Made by a program: the position numbers and the translations under genes | Notes under the pieces: model-generated | Told to the model about the DNA's origin: nothing | What the model saw: only the letters and a program-made list of their open reading frames with translations | The model's database searches: none | Shown: piece after piece, positions 18,101-25,092 of the stretch | Layout: the number at the start of each line of letters is the position of its first letter | Position numbering within the stretch: the first letter of the stretch is position 1 | Source of the DNA: Thalassocella blandensis | GTDB lineage: Bacteria; Pseudomonadota; Gammaproteobacteria; Pseudomonadales; Cellvibrionaceae | Reading direction: 5' to 3' | Length of the DNA stretch: 52,676 nt | Assembly (NCBI GenBank): GCA_945882995.1 | Contig: CAMCXE010000003.1 | Span: 1 to 52,676 of the forward strand

Positions 18101-19978
18101 TTGGGTTGTAGCTATTTCGCCCTCCGTGTAGTGAATACTGCCACCCTGAATATTCAGCTTGGCAGCCGCTGCCACCGTCACATCCCCCTCGGCGTACAGT
18201 TGAATTTTCCCGCCTTGGGTACTCAGCTCATCTATGCCCCGTTTGACCTTGGCCACAGCACCGCTGATATCGGCCATTTTGGTGCCTTGGCGCATGTCCA
18301 CGTGGATGGTTTTACCGCGCAAAATACCGTCGCGTTGCAAGGGGCTATTTTGTAATTCGCTGCCGCGCAACTCTACCTCTACCACCTGGCTAGCCGGATC
18401 CAATTCAACCTCGGCTCCTGCCACATCCAGCAGCGCCCCGCTGGCAAGGCCAATGTGTCCACCCGTTCCGGATTTTGCCACTTGGCTCACTGGGTCTGCG
18501 CCATGGTTAGTGGCAATGGCATCAATTTGGCCAGCCGTAGCCCTTACCACAGCGTTTTCGGCTAGTTGAATATTGTTGGCGTAGAGCGCGATTTTGCTGG
18601 GGTTTTTTAAGCTACCGTCCGCATTGCGGGTGGCGGCGTCTGGCGCGGTGGACCCGGTCACGCGGGCGGCGGCAACCTGGGCAATCTGCCCTTCGGCGCT
18701 TAACACCCGCACTAAGGTGGGAGCTTTCGCCAGCGCCTGTGTGAGTTGTACATAGGTGGCAGGGTCAACGGCGAAGCCGTTGAAGGCGTGCCCACTGGTG
18801 TCGTTTAGGCTGAGTGGCTTGCTGCCAGGTGCGCTGATGAGCTTAGCAAACAACTCGGTGTCACTGATGTCGCCGGCTTGTAACAACACCGCCTGAGCCG
18901 GTTGTTCCGGGCTGACTTGGGTGAGGCTGTTTTTACCAAGGGTAAGCTGCCCCACATTGGTGGCTAAGGCGTATTTGCCCTGTGTGGTCGGTGTTTCTAA
19001 AACACTGTCTATACCTAGCCTAGGGGAATTCTTGTCATCGATAGTGGTTTGTTCGGCTTTGGCGCCATCCCGAGCCAACAGCCGAATGGTGCCATTCACA
19101 TCCACCGAGCTAGTAGCTCGCACCCGTCCTGCTTGGTTAACCGCCAAACCCATGAGTGTTACGTTGCCTCGCTCGGCCACAATCTCACCCAAGTTATCCA
19201 CGCTGCCGCCGGTGCCGACCTCCACAAATACGCCACGCAGGTCGTTGTCCTTGTCCGACACGGTTAAATACACTTTGTCGGTGGCCGCTGCCAATACCGT
19301 TTGGCCGTCCGGCGTGCGGATCTCGCCGGCATTGGCGATTTCCGGTGCAACCACCAACACGCTGCCACCCGACTCGGTGGAAATTTGCGCACCTTTTTCT
19401 ATCAAAATAGTACCGGGCGGGCCAGGATTGGCCAGCAGCGCGGCTTCGCCGTGATTAATGGCGTCGTTAATGCTGGTTTTGGTAAACCGTTCGTCGCTGA
19501 CGTCCAGTGTTGATGCAATTAAATTGCCCACATGGGTTTGGGAATTTTTGCCAAACAAAATGCCAGACTGATTAATTAAATACACGCTACCGGTGGCATT
19601 TAACGCACCCAATAATTGACTGGGTGCGGTGGAATCCAACACGCGGTTTAGTGCCACCGCATTTTGTGCCTGCTGAAAATTCACACTATGGCCTTCGCCA
19701 ATGTTGAACGACTCCCAATTCAAAATAATTTTGTCTTGCTGCTGCTTAATAGTTTGCTGCAAGCCGTCGGTGGAATTATTAATAACGGCCAAACCCTCCT
19801 GGGCCACGCGAGCTGCCTCATCGCTAGTCATTTGTGGCAACGTAGGTACGGGGGCTGTGTCTGCCCACACTTGTGGCTGCCACATGAGCAGCGAAATAGT
19901 CCAACCCAAAATTGACCTAGGCTTAAACGGCACACTGAAATAATTAGGCATAGGTTTAGAGATTTGTGGTTTGGACAT
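9176..19978 (-). CDS. Giant filamentous-haemagglutinin-family exoprotein (TpsA), about 3600 residues
   Basis: The protein is exported by the Sec pathway and then across the outer membrane by its TpsB partner, encoded just upstream. The N-terminus has a signal (ILGWTISLLMWQPQVWADTA), then the TPS secretion domain with LNWESFNIGEGHSVNFQQ, NRVLDSTAPSQLLGALNATG and GSVYLINQSGILFGKNS, the haemagglutination-activity signature. Thousands of residues of beta-helix-type repeats follow (many G-x-L/I-x-L-x-A strands). Near the C-terminus, GGGDLMLWSSWGDIDAGKG and DGADVLLFAPAGVVDAGDAG match the DUF3739 region of such proteins. It ends in an acidic then basic tail (EDEDEDEDEKKKKKKL), with no PEP-CTERM motif. 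The start at 19978 (ATG) gives the most normal leader; an open extension to 20104 exists. The probable role is adhesion or matrix scaffolding. Confidence 0.93.
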   Translation of the reverse strand: MSKPQISKPMPNYFSVPFKPRSILGWTISLLMWQPQVWADTAPVPTLPQMTSDEAARVAQEGLAVINNSTDGLQQTIKQQQDKIILNWESFNIGEGHSVNFQQAQNAVALNRVLDSTAPSQLLGALNATGSVYLINQSGILFGKNSQTHVGNLIASTLDVSDERFTKTSINDAINHGEAALLANPGPPGTILIEKGAQISTESGGSVLVVAPEIANAGEIRTPDGQTVLAAATDKVYLTVSDKDNDLRGVFVEVGTGGSVDNLGEIVAERGNVTLMGLAVNQAGRVRATSSVDVNGTIRLLARDGAKAEQTTIDDKNSPRLGIDSVLETPTTQGKYALATNVGQLTLGKNSLTQVSPEQPAQAVLLQAGDISDTELFAKLISAPGSKPLSLNDTSGHAFNGFAVDPATYVQLTQALAKAPTLVRVLSAEGQIAQVAAARVTGSTAPDAATRNADGSLKNPSKIALYANNIQLAENAVVRATAGQIDAIATNHGADPVSQVAKSGTGGHIGLASGALLDVAGAEVELDPASQVVEVELRGSELQNSPLQRDGILRGKTIHVDMRQGTKMADISGAVAKVKRGIDELSTQGGKIQLYAEGDVTVAAAAKLNIQGGSIHYTEGEIATTQLLKDGKLVDISKADPNVIYDGIATGKAGVDQLPAFDQGQNAGSLLITTRKLDLRGSITGGAQVGDLQRTLASMPYHGKVTIDLDYFNANFGQNVWLGTSLPSGHNMDAWLTPEQINNAKVTEFSLTARGAAEMAQDAQLQLVPGAQFSLAAQDLIIGGQITAAGGAINLVADVSAFRTQDSASTEETQANRSVWLKNTARLNTSGNWVNDYAALNSGEPAGEVSALNGGTLSLSARGTLRLDTGFSLAANAGASYGPAQNLNLGKGGSISLKTAMELTPATPSTDGGLLLVDADGLRKGLSSWGFTQDGQLKVTANSIQVGTGKTTQALLNPFVLDDALLAQAGFSAYSLFANRGGVEVVGHPDAYNFRQRNWVFAPGAQYTQAPSGAPLDSLTQASWLPDPLRKPVNLTLSQGRPLNPQRNVDTSGWVSIDPGATLNFDPGATININTNTRLYMDGVFNAPAGKVDLQLNALNALAGFDAHKALWLGAHAQFNLGGTVVWSPDTNELKLGKLWDGGNLGLHAINGYLISEAGARVDLSAADATLDVPAASGYQREHLASNAGTLTLDVGEGLIWQGAVTANSFRNLGASGATLQVNLLTDDEAGHTFLNEGKYPENPRGIDIYAQNQVDLLSGLAFGDALPNFLQDDNEQLQLLNGRAILFADQLKRWDLDQVSLNTQNWNLSYSTNKRDTPAEIVFKDSLDLTAARQVELDALDIRVESNSTVKVAAPKIILGEANGDDKANRFPSGPATGQGLLSLAAEQLELTGNSRVSGVQDLYLLSEGDLLVHGQLPAQDRPEGASQLRTSGNITLKANTLYPGTLSDFTFQAGDTLNILAGQAAPSTVLTAGGALHLKARQVNIDGNITAPFGNIDVQATSLHLGSTAQLNVSGNGELIPFGQILGNDEYWSYQTTSDAASRQIYNQPPEKRVTLTADSVVMDKGSQVNLSGGGDLLAYQFTPGPGGAKDVLRNDLDGGAFAVIPKGHVAAYDLSLMSDSGYASNDTITLAASPGLAAGEYQVLPARYAILPGAFLITPTNKPAFADSLQNTTSGAFEVAGRLSVANTQIHSPNWSTFKVDASTTKASSQQAAAPNQLANYYLRTANAFFGAKPTADPAALGNSSFLPQDAGSLALSATKSLDLSGSITGEVATGARGTRVEIVGTDIRVVHQRDAQQGLQLLDDELSNLKADSVLLGAQRDTRSSDHALIVTANTVKLEDKVKVVLPELILAAKDQITLAKGASLTAQGTSNQVDTSLTLKGDGAILRASAAGQSHLERQGTEGKKGSVVLEEGSTVSASHSLLLDASLNTRINGKLNLAQGSLYLSGQRMQLGGPAPTEADTLFFNADFFKSLNLDELILQGRQQIALGADLNLRGKNLQLQTAQLTTATPDAVGTSHIEATETLRLRGSNNLAPTTPSLGIQGLTLSAKQLVIGAAATPSQMAVQGFGATQFNATQLITGEGTSQLTASGNLSLQTPLVTVGTRGNLAITAAGDLKVQATGPATDSSQSGLGGRLSLSGNKLEQAGNLVVKSGQILLNATDTLNLSANSRTDVAGGNLAFGDTAVGAPGGLIALTSHGQQLTVEQGAALAFGGGSLAKAGELRLTANQGELSFNALLTAGHKTGDTSGRISIDALRIANSDALFTALGASGATESLSVRLRSGHLTFGAGMNFQARNLDFSSDQGAITLAGNLKAQSETGAGGTLRLQAKQNILLTGKALLDASSTQAQQAGGTILLASTEGNIQAGSGTRLITTAKDADQAQGRITLRASEPGMNNSQLASQLKTGKVDLQIAKAVELANGNINQTDLDALLASTQALFQNTQALQTRVLGSTNTPSQVSLAGEFWAPGDVKLTSDLDLSQWRFGPQQSAGLFSLGAGGNLHIDYAISDGFTADTTAWGKLFADANGKPLAALMSGQSTSLQLVSGADLNAANRLAVNQGMGDLLMAQGTRVRTGTGSIDIATGRNLDMQQGEVADAAIGGTATIYTAGLTRLKQYDNFQTDANGQATQEWLPDYGSVNPYYAPINAGQIFLGKVYYPEQGGNISINTGGDILGSNSKQLFTEWLHRLGGKFLLDVDPVTLLGQERNITTWGIAYDDFNQGIGAFGGGNINISSHGNIQNLSVVAPNTGKAMGEGLQNAVAIQDAGQVTITSEGDVIAPRLLAASKQFALTSGGDISAAVLGLSDAQLNVTATGNLTLNALVNPSALPLSATQTLGESGVSDIIANYFYSYGQNTQLHLTSLGGTLRLENSQDLQDNSYIADTTHVNAYGFNLFPGEFTASALTGDITIAQSMAFYPTADGSFQLFAGQNVIADLGKKHLFQAYFTPDELGTPNAPLSDATVMRNYLSNQLDQGQETATFIPPFLSKALHEQDFNPSRIVANTGKIANLYVDAAESVDLRAGTDIEDLNVIIQHTNAAQASSIRAGRDIRFTQTLNNGTLSNVDKGIYISGPGSLRVEAGHNIELGTSEGIQAIGQGISVDSKTDLRRYNSSLEDRAADLYLLAGVNRQPDYTAFANRYVNPAPDAQVGTKTFIDLVSSSVLADSFIARVNQALSDAKADTTAKNLAEARDLFAKLPRLAQQQIALAEVRLPSHNCTRELMAWVTSDQYNAQKLPALVGAVTGKTYGAPQQALEDLAALPIAQQHSVGLEALKVAPLIQQKNFLESIAMSEIRKGGEAAIRNNLKLTDAEGYERGYQALSTLFPGMSATQNPWDGSVRMDNSTIKTLAQANMNLLVPGGNIEVGLPSPTSTKNLSTLGFIVGSYGELNAAASNNINVNSSRIFNQGGGDLMLWSSWGDIDAGKGSKSALNLPPPKVVVDSAGNPKLVFPPAVAGSGIQAANPPPSSDYRTKLSDGADVLLFAPAGVVDAGDAGISSTGNILVGALDFVGRDNVSGNVTVSVAGDTGVSLPSGMGSVGNDASQSADKAASNTGGDEKEKKKLAFLTIELLGTGKEADEEDEDEDEDEKKKKKKL
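9201..9234. repeat. TCTTCG simple repeat encoding the acidic tail of TpsA
   Basis: Hexanucleotide units (TCTTCG on the plus strand, Glu-Asp on the coding strand) are repeated about five times, next to an A/T homopolymer-like stretch encoding six lysines. Such a tract is prone to slippage, which would change the C-terminus. Confidence 0.7.
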
Positions 19979-20111
19979 AAGCATCACTATTGAATATAAG
20001 AAGCCGCGTCTTGCGCGGCGATTAATGGGGTGCAGCCTAGGATTACACTCGGGCTGTGTATAACCCCATGTCATTAGGGTGCAACTATTCAGCACATTTT
20101 TCATTTTCTTA

Positions 20112-20139
20112 CGTCATCCCCGCGTAGGCGGGGATCCAG
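20112..20139. repeat. REP-type palindrome, left copy
   Basis: This 28-bp palindromic unit has the core TCATCCCCGCGTAGGCGGGG followed by ATCCAG. It belongs to a short repeat widely seen in proteobacterial intergenic DNA. An inverted partner lies at 20343-20370, and a MITE-like element sits between them. Confidence 0.75.
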
Positions 20140-20173
20140 ATGGCAACCGCTCTAAAGCTATTACAATCTCCAC

Positions 20174-20321
20174 TTAAGGGCACCTCCGGAAATTCACTTT
20201 TCGCGCGCTCGCTGCGTTATTTTCGTGCTCAGTCGGTCATTTATACCGCATAAACTCCCTCCCTCCGCGCAAAAATGCCTTGCGATCGTCACGAAAATTA
20301 AATTTCCGGAGGTGCCCTTAA
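20174..20321. mobile_element. MITE-like element 1, copy A
   Basis: The element spans 148 bp from TTAA to TTAA. The ends are inverted repeats of about 28 bp, GGGCACCTCCGGAAATT on the left with its complement on the right. It has no coding capacity. It is flanked by an inverted pair of REP palindromes and lies between tpsB and tpsA. The other copies are at 25858-26005 and 28830-28977, exactly the same length. Confidence 0.85.
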
Positions 20322-20342
20322 GTAAAAACCCCCTATTTGCCG

Positions 20343-20370
20343 CTGGATCCCCGCCTGCGCGGGGATGACG
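20343..20370. repeat. REP-type palindrome, right copy (inverted)
   Basis: CTGGATCCCCGCCTGCGCGG followed by GGATGACG is the inverted partner of the unit at 20112-20139, with three mismatches. The pair brackets copy A of the MITE-like element. Confidence 0.75.
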
Positions 20371-20468
20371 GGGAAACTTGCTGAACAGTTGCTTTCCCTT
20401 AATGTAATGACGTGGGTGCTTAATCCCACAAGCTGGAGTTCACTCAGCTTAGGCACCACGCCAATACA

Positions 20469-20500
20469 AAAAATCGATGCAAGTTTTTAAATCGATTTTT
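20469..20500 (-). terminator. Intrinsic terminator downstream of tpsB
   Basis: On the minus strand the stem AAAAATCGAT / ATCGATTTTT encloses a 12-nt loop and ends in a run of T, 44 bp beyond the tpsB stop. This suggests that tpsA is not simply co-transcribed with tpsB. A second structured segment (an outer CGTGG...CCACG pairing around an AAGCTG/CAGCTT hairpin) lies at 20410-20459. Confidence 0.65.
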
Positions 20501-20544
20501 GATAATTGCTGAAATTCGGTGTTTAAATAAAAAGTGAGTAACGA

Positions 20545-22182
20545 CTAAAACTCCCAACGCATATCCGCATCCACCCGCGTGTCGCCCGCCTGGGTTTGCG
20601 AGCCATCTTGTAACGCCTGCGCGAAATCGGCGCCCATGGAAAATTGCTTAAATGCTCGCAGCCGCATGCCAAAGCCCGCCGAGCTGGGATTGAACTGATC
20701 AATTTGCCCAGCTGAAGGGTTGGTGATAGTGACATGCCCTGCGTCAGCAAATACTAAAAAACGCCAATCATTTAGCCGAGTGAATTTACCTTTAAATAAA
20801 CTTGGGGTGCGCAATTCTAGGCTGCCATTAATACCTTGGTCACCCATGGTTTCGGATTGATAATAACCGCGCACGGAATCATAACCGCCGCTGGCTAATT
20901 GCTCGTTGCCAATTAGCATGCCGTCCGTTAGCTGAGTTTTGAGTTGCCCACGCAACTGCCAGCCCTGCCAAAATTCGCGCTGGCTTTTAACGCCGGCTAC
21001 CAGCACCGAATAATTAGGTTCTGCCCCGGGGCGCTTCGCGGTAAATTCTTTATCATCATTTAACCCACGCAAACCAAAATGTACGCCCACACTAAAACGG
21101 TCACTGCCGCGGGCCGATGGGCGGGTCACATCATAGTCCGCCCCCCAGGCTCCGTAGGTAATGGGCGCCAAGTTTTGGCTGATGGATTGGTCACTTGGCG
21201 AGGTGGCGGCAATTTCAATGGTGTTGGTAAAATCCTTGTAATCAAAACCAAAACTAACAGAATGCAAATAACTGCTGGTGGAGACAAGCGGGACAATATA
21301 GCGCAGGCCTAAAATATTGCCCTTACCGAGAGCGGTAAACGCGCTTTGGCCGCCCAAACTGGCCACTTGGCTATCACTCTTTACGCCGTAAACAGCCACT
21401 CGGTGTGCATCATCAATGCCGGGTAATAAATAGGTTAAACCTAGCACCGCTACTTCGTCGGTATTTTCGGGGCTGGTTTGCATCTGTACGGAAATACCAT
21501 GGTCCCGTTGCCACAAATTGTTGTAGGCGGCATTAAATTCTAAACGGCTTGCAGTGGTGTTGGCGGAGTTGTGATTATTCAGTGCAAGTTGCGCCACTAC
21601 CGGTAATTCATCTTTAACTTTTAATTCAACTTCCACCGAGCCTGGGTATTTGCCAGGCTTAAGCACGGGCGTAACCCGTAAATGCTGAGACCTTGCATTA
21701 ACCTTGGCTAAGTCCTGTTGAAATTGCGGCAGGTTAAGTGTTTCCCCTTCTTTAATAGAGGGCACACCCTTGCGAATATCGCTCAGCAAATAGTGGTTGG
21801 CACCCGTAATACGCATGCGCTGCACTTTACCTTCTACAACTTCTAGGCGCACCAAGCCACCGCGGATATCCTGCTCAGGAATATTTACAAAAACCGTGGG
21901 GTAACCCTTGGTGCGGTAAAGCCTCTCAAGCCCTTTGGCGGCTTGCTCAATTTTGGTTATGGTTTGATTTTCACCCAAAAAAGGCTCTAGAAGATGATCA
22001 ATATCCGTTTCAGATAAGAGCGTATTACCGGCAATTTCATATTCCAAAATAGTAAACACGGGCGATTTCTTCGCCGCCTTGGGTACCTGATCAGGCTCCG
22101 GTTGTGGCGGCGCACCCTCGGCGCCCACTAAAGGCGCGGCCAGTGCGCAGCCAACTAAAACACTTAAATAGAGGAATTTCAT
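20545..22182 (-). CDS. TpsB outer-membrane transporter (ShlB/FhaC/HecB family)
   Basis: This 545-residue Omp85-superfamily protein exports the TpsA partner encoded next downstream. It has a signal (FLYLSVLVGCALAAPLVGAEG). A proline-rich linker follows, then POTRA-type domains: FTILEYEIAGNTLLSETDID, GYPTVFVNIPEQDIRGGLVRLEVVEG, a canonical POTRA_2 stretch. The barrel (about 190-545) includes QLALNNHNSANTTASRLEF and SVGVHFGLRGLNDD. A likely conserved-loop motif, GYDSVRGYYQSE, sits near residue 425 (the family's VRGY signature). It ends DADMRWEF with a terminal Phe, as expected for a barrel assembly signal. The ATG at 22182 is preferred to a GTG three codons earlier. The order is transporter first, then exoprotein, with 566 bp of repeat-rich DNA and a terminator between them. 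Confidence 0.94.
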   Translation of the reverse strand: MKFLYLSVLVGCALAAPLVGAEGAPPQPEPDQVPKAAKKSPVFTILEYEIAGNTLLSETDIDHLLEPFLGENQTITKIEQAAKGLERLYRTKGYPTVFVNIPEQDIRGGLVRLEVVEGKVQRMRITGANHYLLSDIRKGVPSIKEGETLNLPQFQQDLAKVNARSQHLRVTPVLKPGKYPGSVEVELKVKDELPVVAQLALNNHNSANTTASRLEFNAAYNNLWQRDHGISVQMQTSPENTDEVAVLGLTYLLPGIDDAHRVAVYGVKSDSQVASLGGQSAFTALGKGNILGLRYIVPLVSTSSYLHSVSFGFDYKDFTNTIEIAATSPSDQSISQNLAPITYGAWGADYDVTRPSARGSDRFSVGVHFGLRGLNDDKEFTAKRPGAEPNYSVLVAGVKSQREFWQGWQLRGQLKTQLTDGMLIGNEQLASGGYDSVRGYYQSETMGDQGINGSLELRTPSLFKGKFTRLNDWRFLVFADAGHVTITNPSAGQIDQFNPSSAGFGMRLRAFKQFSMGADFAQALQDGSQTQAGDTRVDADMRWEF

Positions 22183-22672
22183 TAAACCCACTTAATAAAA
22201 ATTAACGTAACCGCCGCGCGAAAATAGTCGAGATTGACAAGGGTTCTGGCCCTTTGTCAAAGCTTGCGCAGGGTGCTGGGGGCCGCAAGGCGACGCACAT
22301 AGTGCCGCTAAAATGTGACAGAACGGTGACGATTGAATGACAGGCGGAGGAGAATCCCCAGCTCGGTAGGGCGGGTCTTGACCCGCGTTAACATTGGGCT
22401 TAGCGCGTAAAATTGCCAATTTCACCACGGGGGTAGGGCAGGGGCCTTGTGTGGTGAGCGGCGCAAAAAATGCAATAACTCGACGTGTTCCCGCTAATTC
22501 TCGCGCGGATTTGTAGGTCTGGTTTTAACCCGACATTCCGAGGTGCAGCCCATGGCTAGCGGCCAGTCCTCACAGCGGAAATTAGCGAGAATCGCCACTG
22601 AGGTAATGTTCGGCTAATAGCGCCATTGGCTAAAGCGACCAACGGTGTAATTCGGCTCCAAAACCACAATAT
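22183..22672. other. Non-coding interval upstream of tpsB
   Basis: About 490 bp hold no credible gene. Two small palindromes occur: GCGGGT-CTTG-ACCCGC at 22371-22386 and an imperfect GTCTGGTT/AACCCGAC pair at 22518-22535. They look like members of a common bacterial intergenic repeat type. The tpsB promoter must lie here, but no convincing -35/-10 pair was singled out. Confidence 0.5.
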
Positions 22673-22705
22673 AAAATGGGGGGCAGAAATTCTGCCCCCC
22701 ATTTT
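22673..22705. terminator. Strong bidirectional terminator
   Basis: AAAATGGGGGGCAGAA and TTCTGCCCCCCATTTT form a 16-bp perfect stem around a single base, flanked by A and T runs. It ends the transcript of the PBP-like gene 36 bp beyond its stop and isolates it from tpsB. Confidence 0.85.
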
Positions 22706-22741
22706 TTGCGTCCCTACATCGTCCTAGATATTCAATTCCAA

Positions 22742-24238
22742 TTAAAGCTCGCCATTCACGTATTGAATAGGTGTGGCACAAGAGTTTGGCGAGCCAGCAC
22801 CAGTAGCGCCTTCGCGTGAAGCGGTGGCAACTGGGTTGGCGTAGCTATAAACCTTGTTAACTACAGACGATTTGTAAGGCAGAGCCAACAAACCCACTTC
22901 ACTGTCAGTGCCAGTGTAGTTAGGAGTAGTAGTGGCAGGAGCGTTAAATGAATCGTTGATCAATTTGATGTTGGTTGGGTTAGAAGCATCAGAACGGATA
23001 ACTCTAATCACCGCCAATTTGTCCACCGCTGGAGCAACTACAGCAGCATCCATCGCAGCAGTCCATTGAATGGTGGAAGTGAAGTAGTCACCGTAATGGT
23101 TGCTAGCAACGTTTTTCAGGGTAGGAGCATAGCCATCAATTTTTACGAACTTATATTTGGAGCTGTTGCTTTCCAGCGAAAGAACACCTACGGCCCAGAC
23201 GTTCGCATCTTGCAAAACACTTAAACAATCTTTAACACCGCCTGAACCTGTGTATTCATGCACAATGGCTTTCTTCACCACAGCACCAAAAGGTAGAAGG
23301 TTAGACGCAGCGGTTAGGCCGTTTCCAGTGGTATCAAATGTGGTGTTGTCAGCCAGCATCGCAGGTACACCAGCCGAGCAACCCAGAGCATTAAAAAACA
23401 CGCCGGCTTGAGCTTGAGTACCGGATTCGCTAGTGCGGCGGCAAATTTGTACTTTAGTATTAGCGGGAGCAACAACGCCAGGCGCCAGGTTAAGGCTAAC
23501 GTTATTAACTTTCAGCTGAGTCCAATCTTGAATACCGCCAGACAAAATGCTGGAGATTTGCGCGCGCGACAGGTTAGGGGCTTGAGAAACATCCGTTGAA
23601 CCGACGGTTAGGCCCTGAGCTTGTTGCAAGGCGGCGTACAGCTTAGTGGAAACAGGCAGGCCGAAGGTCGCGGCATTCATGGCGCTAGACACTATAGGGG
23701 CAGCACCCAAAACCAAGCCTAAAGAGGCAAATATCTTAGGTTCTACGTCGGAAATACCAAAATCCAAAGGTTTGTTTTCTATGTTGGCTTTGTTGCACTG
23801 CCAAACAGGGTTGCCGGAAGAAGTGCCAACCGAAGCAGCGCCACAGTTAGAGCCTACACCCGTGGTAATTATCATTTGGTCTTCGTTAGCACCAGTAGTG
23901 AGCGGAACCACACCGTTGGCAGAACCACCGTTGGAATTTTTGTGCAGCATCAGGTTATAAGGTTGAGTTAAACCCGGTACGGTAGCGGCAGTGATTTCGC
24001 AGTAATAAGCCGAGTAGCTTTTGCCTTGTGGGCTGCTAGAGGCATCAGTAAATATGTCCAGAGTGCCGGCAGAACAAATTTGCTTAGCTAACGCTAGCAT
24101 TTGTTTGTCGATTGCGGTGGCACCGGAACCGTAAACGTCTAAACGTTGGTAAGCATTGGGTTCGCTACCGGGAACAATGGCGAAAGCCGGGGCAGCAACA
24201 GCGGCCAATACGGCAGCGGCAAGTGTTTTACATTTCAT
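22742..24238 (-). CDS. Secreted periplasmic-binding-protein-like (PstS-fold) protein
   Basis: This 498-residue protein starts at the ATG at 24238, with GGAG nine bases upstream. The signal peptide is KTLAAAVLAAVAAPAFA. The mature protein opens with RLDVYGSGATAID, like the first strand and phosphate loop of type-II binding proteins (PstS superfamily). GISDVEPKIFA and ISSILSGGIQDWTQL match the second and hinge regions. It lacks a lipobox, a PEP-CTERM tail and any adjacent ABC transporter genes, so ordinary phosphate import is not indicated. It is longer than typical PstS (about 340 residues) and contains several cysteines. The gene follows the VPLPA-CTERM gene by 65 bp and both are probably one transcript ended by the strong terminator at 22673. 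The function is unknown; an extracellular or periplasmic ligand binder is the reasonable inference. Confidence 0.75.
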   Translation of the reverse strand: MKCKTLAAAVLAAVAAPAFAIVPGSEPNAYQRLDVYGSGATAIDKQMLALAKQICSAGTLDIFTDASSSPQGKSYSAYYCEITAATVPGLTQPYNLMLHKNSNGGSANGVVPLTTGANEDQMIITTGVGSNCGAASVGTSSGNPVWQCNKANIENKPLDFGISDVEPKIFASLGLVLGAAPIVSSAMNAATFGLPVSTKLYAALQQAQGLTVGSTDVSQAPNLSRAQISSILSGGIQDWTQLKVNNVSLNLAPGVVAPANTKVQICRRTSESGTQAQAGVFFNALGCSAGVPAMLADNTTFDTTGNGLTAASNLLPFGAVVKKAIVHEYTGSGGVKDCLSVLQDANVWAVGVLSLESNSSKYKFVKIDGYAPTLKNVASNHYGDYFTSTIQWTAAMDAAVVAPAVDKLAVIRVIRSDASNPTNIKLINDSFNAPATTTPNYTGTDSEVGLLALPYKSSVVNKVYSYANPVATASREGATGAGSPNSCATPIQYVNGEL

Positions 24239-24303
24239 AAACATCTCCAAATAGAAAAAGTAAAAAATAAAAAATGAACCGGCGGCACGCCGCCGGCGGA
24301 CAA

Positions 24304-25092
24304 TTAAGCTTGTTGCTTACGGCGGCGAGAAATTGCGCCAAAACCGGCTAAACCAGAAACCAACAACCAAGCAGCGGCAGGAACTGGAGTATTGATGCGG
24401 CCTTCACCAGTGCTAGCGTCGAAAGTAGCACGGCCGATAAAGGTAGCTGTAGTTTGAAAGTCGAAGTTTTCGTCTAGGAATGCTTCGCTAAGAATGGCAT
24501 AGCTGGACTCACCGCTTTTTACTGCAGTAGTGTTGGCGGTTAAGTTACCGTATTGGCCCCAAACCAAAGATGTGCCCAAAAATTTGGCATCGCTTGGGTT
24601 GGTAGAAGTGTAAGAAAGGTTGGCTGAAGTGGGAGATGCATCACCACCTTCGTTCTTAAAGATTGCATCGGGTGCAACAGCATTAATTAATGAATCAAGG
24701 CCATTAAAGTCATACTTAAGCGTTAAACCAGCCGATTTGGTAGCTACAGTGGTGATAGCACCGTAGTTGCTCATGTCGCTATAATCGCCATTGATGTTAT
24801 TGCTGCCGGCGTAAAGGTTCCACACCAAGCTGCTGGTGGCACTGCCAAAAAAGGTGCTGAAGCCAGCGTCTACTTGGAAAATAGTAGGAACGTTGGCAGC
24901 CAAGTTAGCTTTAATGTCGTTAAAGTGAATGCCAGTGTCCAAAAAATAAGATTTTTGTGCAGCGTTATCCCATGCAGCAAAAATCAGTTCGCCGTTACCA
25001 ATTAAGGCATCAGTGCCTTTGTCGATAGAAGCTTGAGCGCCTGTTGCAAATGCAGCCACTGTAGCAGCGGCGATTAGAGTACTTAATTTCAT
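24304..25092 (-). CDS. VPLPA-CTERM (PEP-CTERM variant) sorted surface protein
   Basis: This 262-residue protein has a signal peptide (KLSTLIAAATVAAFATGAQA). The body is of unknown fold, rich in Asn, Thr and Ser. The C-terminal tripartite sorting signal is VPAAAWLLVSGLAGFG, a hydrophobic segment, then SRRRKQQA. The VPxxAAWL form is the VPLPA-CTERM type recognised by XrtD-class exosortases, and a matching enzyme is encoded at 30617-32260. GGAG sits upstream of the ATG. The enzyme would cleave near the motif at the inner membrane and release the protein for export. The body resembles no family I can name. It is probably co-transcribed with the PBP-like gene. Confidence 0.88.
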   Translation of the reverse strand: MKLSTLIAAATVAAFATGAQASIDKGTDALIGNGELIFAAWDNAAQKSYFLDTGIHFNDIKANLAANVPTIFQVDAGFSTFFGSATSSLVWNLYAGSNNINGDYSDMSNYGAITTVATKSAGLTLKYDFNGLDSLINAVAPDAIFKNEGGDASPTSANLSYTSTNPSDAKFLGTSLVWGQYGNLTANTTAVKSGESSYAILSEAFLDENFDFQTTATFIGRATFDASTGEGRINTPVPAAAWLLVSGLAGFGAISRRRKQQA

